Origin: Bacillota bacterium
GTDB lineage: Bacteria > Bacillota > Clostridia > Christensenellales > Aristaeellaceae
Direction of reading: 5' to 3'
Assembly (NCBI GenBank): GCA_023460055.1
Contig: JAEWRJ010000099.1
Span: 1-26,653, forward strand
Length of the DNA: 26,653 nucleotides
This document shows, one piece after another, positions 22,707 through 26,653 of this stretch; position 1 is the first letter of the stretch, and each line of letters opens with the position of its first letter. A program made the translations under genes and the position numbers. Under the pieces are notes generated by a model. It worked only from the letters and a program-made list of their open reading frames with translations. It was not told the origin of the DNA and did no database searches.

Positions 22707-23824
22707 AGGATCCGAGAATATTAAAGCTGGCTGACATTCTGGTCAATTACTCCACCCGCGTGCAAAAGGGTGAAAAGATACTGATCGACGACCGCGGCAT
22801 GAACCGTGAGCTGGTAGTCGCGCTGATCAAGGCCGTGTACGCGGCGGGCGGCATCCCCGCCGTCAGCCTGATGGACGGAGAGGTGGAGCGCGCCCTGATG
22901 CAGGGCTATACCAAAGAGCAGCTGGACTGGTATGCCGGGATGGACGCCAGGCGCATGAGTGACTGCGCGGCCTATATCGCGGTGCGCGGCGGCAACAATG
23001 TATATGAGTCATCCGATGTGCCCCAGGAAAAGAAGCGCCTGTACAGCGTCCACTATTCCCAGCCTGTTCACATGGAGATCCGCGTGCCCAAGACGCGGTG
23101 GGTGGTGCTGCGCTACCCCAGCTCCGCCATGGCCCAGCAGGCCGGCATGAGCACAGAGGCCTTTGAGGATTTCTTCTTCAAGGTCTGCACCCTGGATTAC
23201 CGCGCCATGAGCCGGGCGATGGACCCGCTGGTCGAGTTGATGCAGCGCACCGATAAGGTGCGCCTGACCGCCAGAGGGACCGACCTGCGCTTTTCCATCA
23301 AAGGGCAGACGGCCATCAAATGCGACGGTTTCCTCAACATACCCGACGGTGAGGTTTATACCTCGCCCATCCGAGACAGCATAGAAGGCGTGCTGCAGTA
23401 CAATACCCCCTCGCTCTACCAGGGGCTGACGCATGAAAACGTGCGCCTGGTGTTTGAAAAGGGCAAGATCGTGGAAGCGACCGGCAGCTTTACCAAAGAA
23501 CTCAATGAGATCCTCGATACGGACGAAGGCGCGCGCTATATCGGCGAGTTTGCCATCGGCGTCAACCCCTTCATTACCGAACCGATGAAGGATACCTTGT
23601 TTGACGAGAAGATCCAGGGCTCCTTCCACTTCACGCCCGGCAACAGCTATGATGACGCGCCCAACGGCAACAAGTCCGCCGTGCACTGGGATATGGTATG
23701 CATCCAGCGGCCCGAATACGGCGGGGGCGAGATGTATTTTGACGATGTGCTGGTCAGGAAGGACGGGCGCTTCGTCCTGCCCCAGCTGCAGGGGCTGAAT
23801 CCCGAAAGCTTTGAGGAGAACTGA
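22703..23824 (+). CDS. M29-family aminopeptidase (AmpS/AmpT-like)
   Basis: 373 residues from ATG 22703, preceded by AAGGAG; the open frame upstream lies inside the acyltransferase gene and is rejected. The N-terminus MKDPRILKLADILVNYSTRV and the segment KGEKILID are typical of family M29. Likely metal ligands sit in GEVYTSPIRDSIEG, YIGEFAIGVNP and the end motif GSFHFTPGNSYDD ... NKSAVHWDMV, where Glu, His, Tyr and His-x-Asp are spaced as in known members. These dinuclear-metal enzymes remove N-terminal residues from cytosolic peptides. No signal peptide. Its start overlaps the acyltransferase stop and its stop lies 2 bases before the esterase start, so it is firmly within the operon, though its link to envelope genes is not obvious. 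Confidence 0.9.
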   Translation: MKDPRILKLADILVNYSTRVQKGEKILIDDRGMNRELVVALIKAVYAAGGIPAVSLMDGEVERALMQGYTKEQLDWYAGMDARRMSDCAAYIAVRGGNNVYESSDVPQEKKRLYSVHYSQPVHMEIRVPKTRWVVLRYPSSAMAQQAGMSTEAFEDFFFKVCTLDYRAMSRAMDPLVELMQRTDKVRLTARGTDLRFSIKGQTAIKCDGFLNIPDGEVYTSPIRDSIEGVLQYNTPSLYQGLTHENVRLVFEKGKIVEATGSFTKELNEILDTDEGARYIGEFAIGVNPFITEPMKDTLFDEKIQGSFHFTPGNSYDDAPNGNKSAVHWDMVCIQRPEYGGGEMYFDDVLVRKDGRFVLPQLQGLNPESFEEN

Positions 23825-23826
23825 TC

Positions 23827-24639
23827 ATGAATACACAACCCTTGACGCTTGATATGGGGGGTATTGCCCCTGATGTCACCCTGCGTCCCTATTTATTGGA
23901 TAATTCTGAGGAAATCGAGCCGAATCGCAGGCATCCGCTGGTGATCCTGCTGCCCGGCGGCGCTTACCGCTTCCGTTCCTTCAGGGAAGAGGAGCCGGTC
24001 GCCGTGCGGCTGATGAGCCTGGGGATGAGCGTCTGCGCCGTGGAATACGCTGTCGCCCCAAATATCTTCCCCGCCGCGATGCTCCAGGTCTTTCGGGCCA
24101 TCGCCTACGCGAGGGAACACAGCAAACAGTGGCACATCGACCCGGACAGGATCATCGTGATGGGCTTTTCGGCCGGCGGTCACCTGGCGGCCAGCACCGG
24201 CGTGTTCTGGAGCAAGCCCTTCTACGCCGGGAAGATCGGGCTGACGCCTGAGCAGGTGAAGCCAAACGCCCTGGCGCTGGGCTATCCCGTGATCACATCG
24301 GGGCAGCACGCCCATAAAGAGTCGATCAAAAACCTCCTGGGCGAGGAGATCGATATCTTCAGCCAGACTGTATCGCTTGAACTGCAGGTCAATAAGCAGG
24401 TGCCGCCGGCCTTCATCTGGCATACCTGGTATGATGCCGCCGTGCCGGTGGAAAACGCGCTGCTGTTTGCCATGGCGCTAAGGTCGGTGGATGTGCCTGT
24501 AGCCCTGCATATATTTACGCGCGGCGCGCACGGCCTCTCCCTGTCAAACGATCAGGTCTACGGCCCTGATAACCTCAACGCCAGGAGCGATACCGCCCGC
24601 TGGGTGGATCTGTTCAGCGATTGGCAGCGGCAGCTTTAA
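23827..24639 (+). CDS. Alpha/beta-hydrolase, acetyl-esterase-like
   Basis: 270 residues; GAGGAG precedes ATG 23827. It has an alpha/beta-hydrolase fold with the oxyanion strand LVILLPGGAYRFRS, nucleophile S115 in GFSAGGH, acid D203 in WYDAAVPVENA and base H235 in GAHGLS. This arrangement is that of BD-FAE/acetyl-xylan-esterase-like enzymes that remove acetyl or feruloyl groups from sugars. No signal peptide is seen, so it would work in the cytosol, perhaps on imported acetylated oligosaccharides or on a cytosolic intermediate. The presence of an acyltransferase two genes upstream raises the possibility of matched addition and removal, but the two act on opposite sides of the membrane. The 3' end overlaps hemW by 19 bases. 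Confidence 0.85.
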   Translation: MNTQPLTLDMGGIAPDVTLRPYLLDNSEEIEPNRRHPLVILLPGGAYRFRSFREEEPVAVRLMSLGMSVCAVEYAVAPNIFPAAMLQVFRAIAYAREHSKQWHIDPDRIIVMGFSAGGHLAASTGVFWSKPFYAGKIGLTPEQVKPNALALGYPVITSGQHAHKESIKNLLGEEIDIFSQTVSLELQVNKQVPPAFIWHTWYDAAVPVENALLFAMALRSVDVPVALHIFTRGAHGLSLSNDQVYGPDNLNARSDTARWVDLFSDWQRQL

Positions 24640-25760
24640 GCCCCCGGCCGGGGCTCTACATCCATGTGCCTTTCTGCGCCAAAAAGTGTGGTTACTGTGA
24701 TTTTCCCTCCTTTGAAGGCTGTATGGGCCTGCACGCGCCTTATGTGGATAAACTGATCGCGGAGCTGGACGACAGGGCCGAAGGCTATGGACATCCCACC
24801 ATCCACACGGTCTTTATCGGCGGGGGCACGCCAAGCCTTTTACAGCCCGAGCAGATGACCAGAATACTGGATGCCCTGTACCGGAATTTTCCATTGGCAG
24901 GGGACGCGGAGATCAGCTGCGAAGCCAACCCGGGCGCCCTCACCCCTCGCTTTCTGGCGGCTCTTCGAAACGGCGGCGTCAACCGGCTTTCCCTGGGCGC
25001 GCAGAGCGCGGACGCGGGGCAGCTGAAGCTCTTGAACCGCCAGCACTCCTGGGCCCAGGTGGAGCAGGCAGTGAGGCTTGCCCGCCGGGCGGGTTTTGAT
25101 AATATCAATATCGACTTGATGCTGGGCATCCCCGGGCAATCAGTGCCCATGTGGGCCGATACGCTGGATTGCGCGCTTGCGCTTTCGCCCGAACATCTCT
25201 CCTGCTACGGCCTCATCGTTGAGGTGGGAACGCCGATGAAGCGGCGCATTGACGCGGGCGAACTGATCCTCCCTGAGCCCGAGGAGGAACGTGCGATGTA
25301 TGAGCATACCCTCAATCGCCTCAAAGCGTCGGGCTTTGAGCAGTATGAGATCAGCAATTTCTCGAGGTCCGGAAAGGCCTGCCGCCATAACCTCAACTGC
25401 TGGCAGAGGGAAGATTATCTGGGCTTTGGTTCCGCTGCCCACGGGCTTGAATACGGCGGCACCCGCCGCGCCAACCCCGCTTCCATCCAGGGGTATATAG
25501 CGGGCGAGCCGCCCCTGATCGAATCGATCGGTCCTTCGGAGCGGATGTTTGAAAGCCTGATGCTGGGCCTGCGCGTGACGCGGGGCATCGACCTGCGCGC
25601 GTTTGAAGACAGGCACGGCCAAAGCTTTGACAGCGTATACGGCGAAGCGGCAAAGCAGTCATTGCAAAAAGGGCGGGTACAATATACTGAGGACGGTTTT
25701 TTCAGGCTGACCCGTGAGGGCATGGACCTGATGAACGCGGTGCTGCTTGACTTTATGTAG
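24621..25760 (+). CDS. hemW: Heme chaperone HemW, radical SAM protein
   Basis: 379 residues. The radical-SAM iron-sulfur motif C19-x3-C23-x2-C26 (HVPFCAKKCGYCDF) carries the extra CDF pattern of HemW/HemN; GGGTPSLL, EANPG, RLSLGAQSAD, NIDLMLGIPGQ and the C-terminal winged-helix part (TRGIDLRAFEDRHG) complete the family. HemW delivers heme to membrane respiratory proteins and is not a true coproporphyrinogen oxidase, with which it is often confused. The only start I can find near the expected N-terminus is TTG 24621, inside the esterase gene, with a weak ribosome site, which suggests translation coupled to the upstream gene. In many Bacillota hemW sits with lepA/hrcA; here it follows an esterase instead. 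Confidence 0.9.
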   Translation: MAAAALSPRPGLYIHVPFCAKKCGYCDFPSFEGCMGLHAPYVDKLIAELDDRAEGYGHPTIHTVFIGGGTPSLLQPEQMTRILDALYRNFPLAGDAEISCEANPGALTPRFLAALRNGGVNRLSLGAQSADAGQLKLLNRQHSWAQVEQAVRLARRAGFDNINIDLMLGIPGQSVPMWADTLDCALALSPEHLSCYGLIVEVGTPMKRRIDAGELILPEPEEERAMYEHTLNRLKASGFEQYEISNFSRSGKACRHNLNCWQREDYLGFGSAAHGLEYGGTRRANPASIQGYIAGEPPLIESIGPSERMFESLMLGLRVTRGIDLRAFEDRHGQSFDSVYGEAAKQSLQKGRVQYTEDGFFRLTREGMDLMNAVLLDFM

Positions 25761-25838
25761 ATAAATTATTTATCATGGATGCAAGAAACGCGCGGTCCGA
25801 TTCGTTTGATGTATACAAAGAGCAGGGGAGGTTTCGGG

Positions 25839-26653
25839 ATGAAACAGGTATCAAAGGCGCTCAGCCTCTTGCTGGCCATTCTATTGCTGGCAGGCGCGGC
25901 CTTGCCGATTGAAGCGCTTGGGGCACCGGTGGAAGGCGTATATGCCTATGTGGTCAATACCTCCTGGCTGAATATCCGGTCGGGCCCCGGCCTTGGCTAT
26001 GATGTGCTGGGTCAGGCGCTGCGCGATGAGCTGGTGCAGATATTATCCTATGAGGGCGGGTCCACCTGGGTCAGCGCACGCATCGTATCAAGCGGCATCG
26101 TCGGCTTTATGGATTCCACCTATCTATCTTCGACGCCCGGCGGTTCTCTTCCGCCGGCACCCACCCTGGCCCCTGTCACTCCCATGATCTCACCGCCGAT
26201 CAACATGCGCGCGGTGGTCAAAAATCCCGTTCCCACGCAGTTTTTGAACCTGCGTCAGTACGCCTCCTATTCGGCCCCGGTGCTGGGCATATATTATAAC
26301 GGCACCCAGATGACGGTTCTCAACGAGACGGACGGCTGGTACTATGTGCAGATGGATTCGGGGCTGCGCGGTTATTTCCGCCGGGAGTATATCAGCTTTG
26401 ATTTGGAAAGCACGGACCCCGGCACCCCGACCGTGATCGATACAATGGTCATCACCTCCTCCGGCGGGCGGGTCAATGTTCGTCAGGGCCCCGGCTATCA
26501 CTACACGGTGATCGCCTCCTATTATCCGGGTAAAACGGTCCTTGTTTACTCCAAGAGCGGCACTTTCTGGCAGGTGTCGGTCGACAGCATCATCGGCTAC
26601 ATCGACCGCAGCTTTCTTAAGCCCGCGGGCGGGGGCTCGGGCGGCAGCGGCAA
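25839..26653 (+). CDS. Secreted multi-SH3b-domain protein, 3' truncated by the window
   Basis: The frame is open from ATG 25839 (GGGGAGG upstream) through the window end, so at least 271 residues. A signal peptide (MKQVSKALSLLLAILLLAGAA) is followed by three bacterial SH3 domains at about 34-98, 127-188 and 203-262, each with the N-[IV]-R core: WLNIRSGPGLGYDVLG, FLNLRQYASYSAPVLG and VNVRQGPGYHYTVIA, and each ending in a G-[FY] strand. Proline-rich linkers separate the domains and a GGGSGGSG linker begins at the edge, implying more domains. SH3b repeats bind peptidoglycan or cell-wall polymers, so a wall-associated protein, perhaps a hydrolase with its catalytic part beyond the window, is likely. 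It begins 78 bases after hemW; no convincing own promoter is visible. Confidence 0.85.
   Translation, partial: MKQVSKALSLLLAILLLAGAALPIEALGAPVEGVYAYVVNTSWLNIRSGPGLGYDVLGQALRDELVQILSYEGGSTWVSARIVSSGIVGFMDSTYLSSTPGGSLPPAPTLAPVTPMISPPINMRAVVKNPVPTQFLNLRQYASYSAPVLGIYYNGTQMTVLNETDGWYYVQMDSGLRGYFRREYISFDLESTDPGTPTVIDTMVITSSGGRVNVRQGPGYHYTVIASYYPGKTVLVYSKSGTFWQVSVDSIIGYIDRSFLKPAGGGSGGSG

Noticed and set aside
25760..25774. Perfect palindrome GATAAAT T ATTTATC directly after hemW
   Set aside because: It is AT-only with almost no loop and no T tract, so it is a poor terminator; it could be chance.
25775..25838. Own promoter for the SH3b-domain gene
   Set aside because: TATACA is present near 25812, but no -35-like hexamer sits 16-18 bases upstream.

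Overview
This GC-rich (roughly 60 percent by eye) window looks like a chromosomal segment of a low-GC-lineage Gram-positive relative, most likely a Bacillota/Clostridia bacterium of an anaerobic, carbohydrate-degrading lifestyle. The grounds are a T-box leader in front of seryl-tRNA synthetase, strong AGGAGG ribosome sites, sigma-A-type promoters, CUT1 sugar ABC transport with glycoside hydrolases, SH3b and TPR surface proteins, and a YheI/YheH-like heterodimeric exporter. A Christensenellales-like origin is my inference, not something the sequence proves. No tRNA, rRNA, CRISPR, phage or transposase gene was seen.

Layout. Positions 1-902 (+) hold the 3' part of a GltA/NfnB-type NADPH oxidoreductase, ending in a perfect palindromic terminator. 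Positions 952-9278 (-) are carbohydrate genes. Reading from upstream: a cytosolic GH2 glycosidase, a sugar-binding protein and two CUT1 permeases (one with an unusual N-terminal membrane extension). Then comes a 270-bp element with long terminal inverted repeats, then a membrane acyltransferase whose stop overlaps the start of a secreted GH43 enzyme. Positions 9485-11960 (-) hold serS under a Ser-specific T-box (specifier UCC). One base after its stop begins an ArsR-type HTH regulator with a large C-terminal domain, and this lies directly upstream of the GH2 operon promoter.

Positions 12146-15914 (+) encode a heterodimeric ABC exporter with one degenerate and one canonical ATPase subunit. A palindrome overlaps its promoter. 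Positions 16051-25760 (+) look like one long transcription unit: pyrimidine-nucleoside phosphorylase, a secreted protein with a duplicated domain, a zinc-ribbon/one-TM/16x37-residue TPR protein, an OafA-like acyltransferase, an M29 aminopeptidase, an acetyl-esterase-like hydrolase and HemW. Most of these genes touch or overlap. Positions 25839-26653 (+) are the start of a secreted protein with at least three SH3b domains, cut by the window end.

How the parts fit. The minus-strand block can be read as a plant- or mucin-glycan utilisation locus: GH43 acts outside, the ABC system imports an oligosaccharide, GH2 finishes it in the cytosol, and the ArsR-like protein is the candidate local regulator. 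The plus-strand block mixes housekeeping genes with uncharacterised envelope proteins. The least explained items are the TPR/zinc-ribbon protein, the duplicated-domain secreted protein and the terminal-inverted-repeat element with its REP-like interior.
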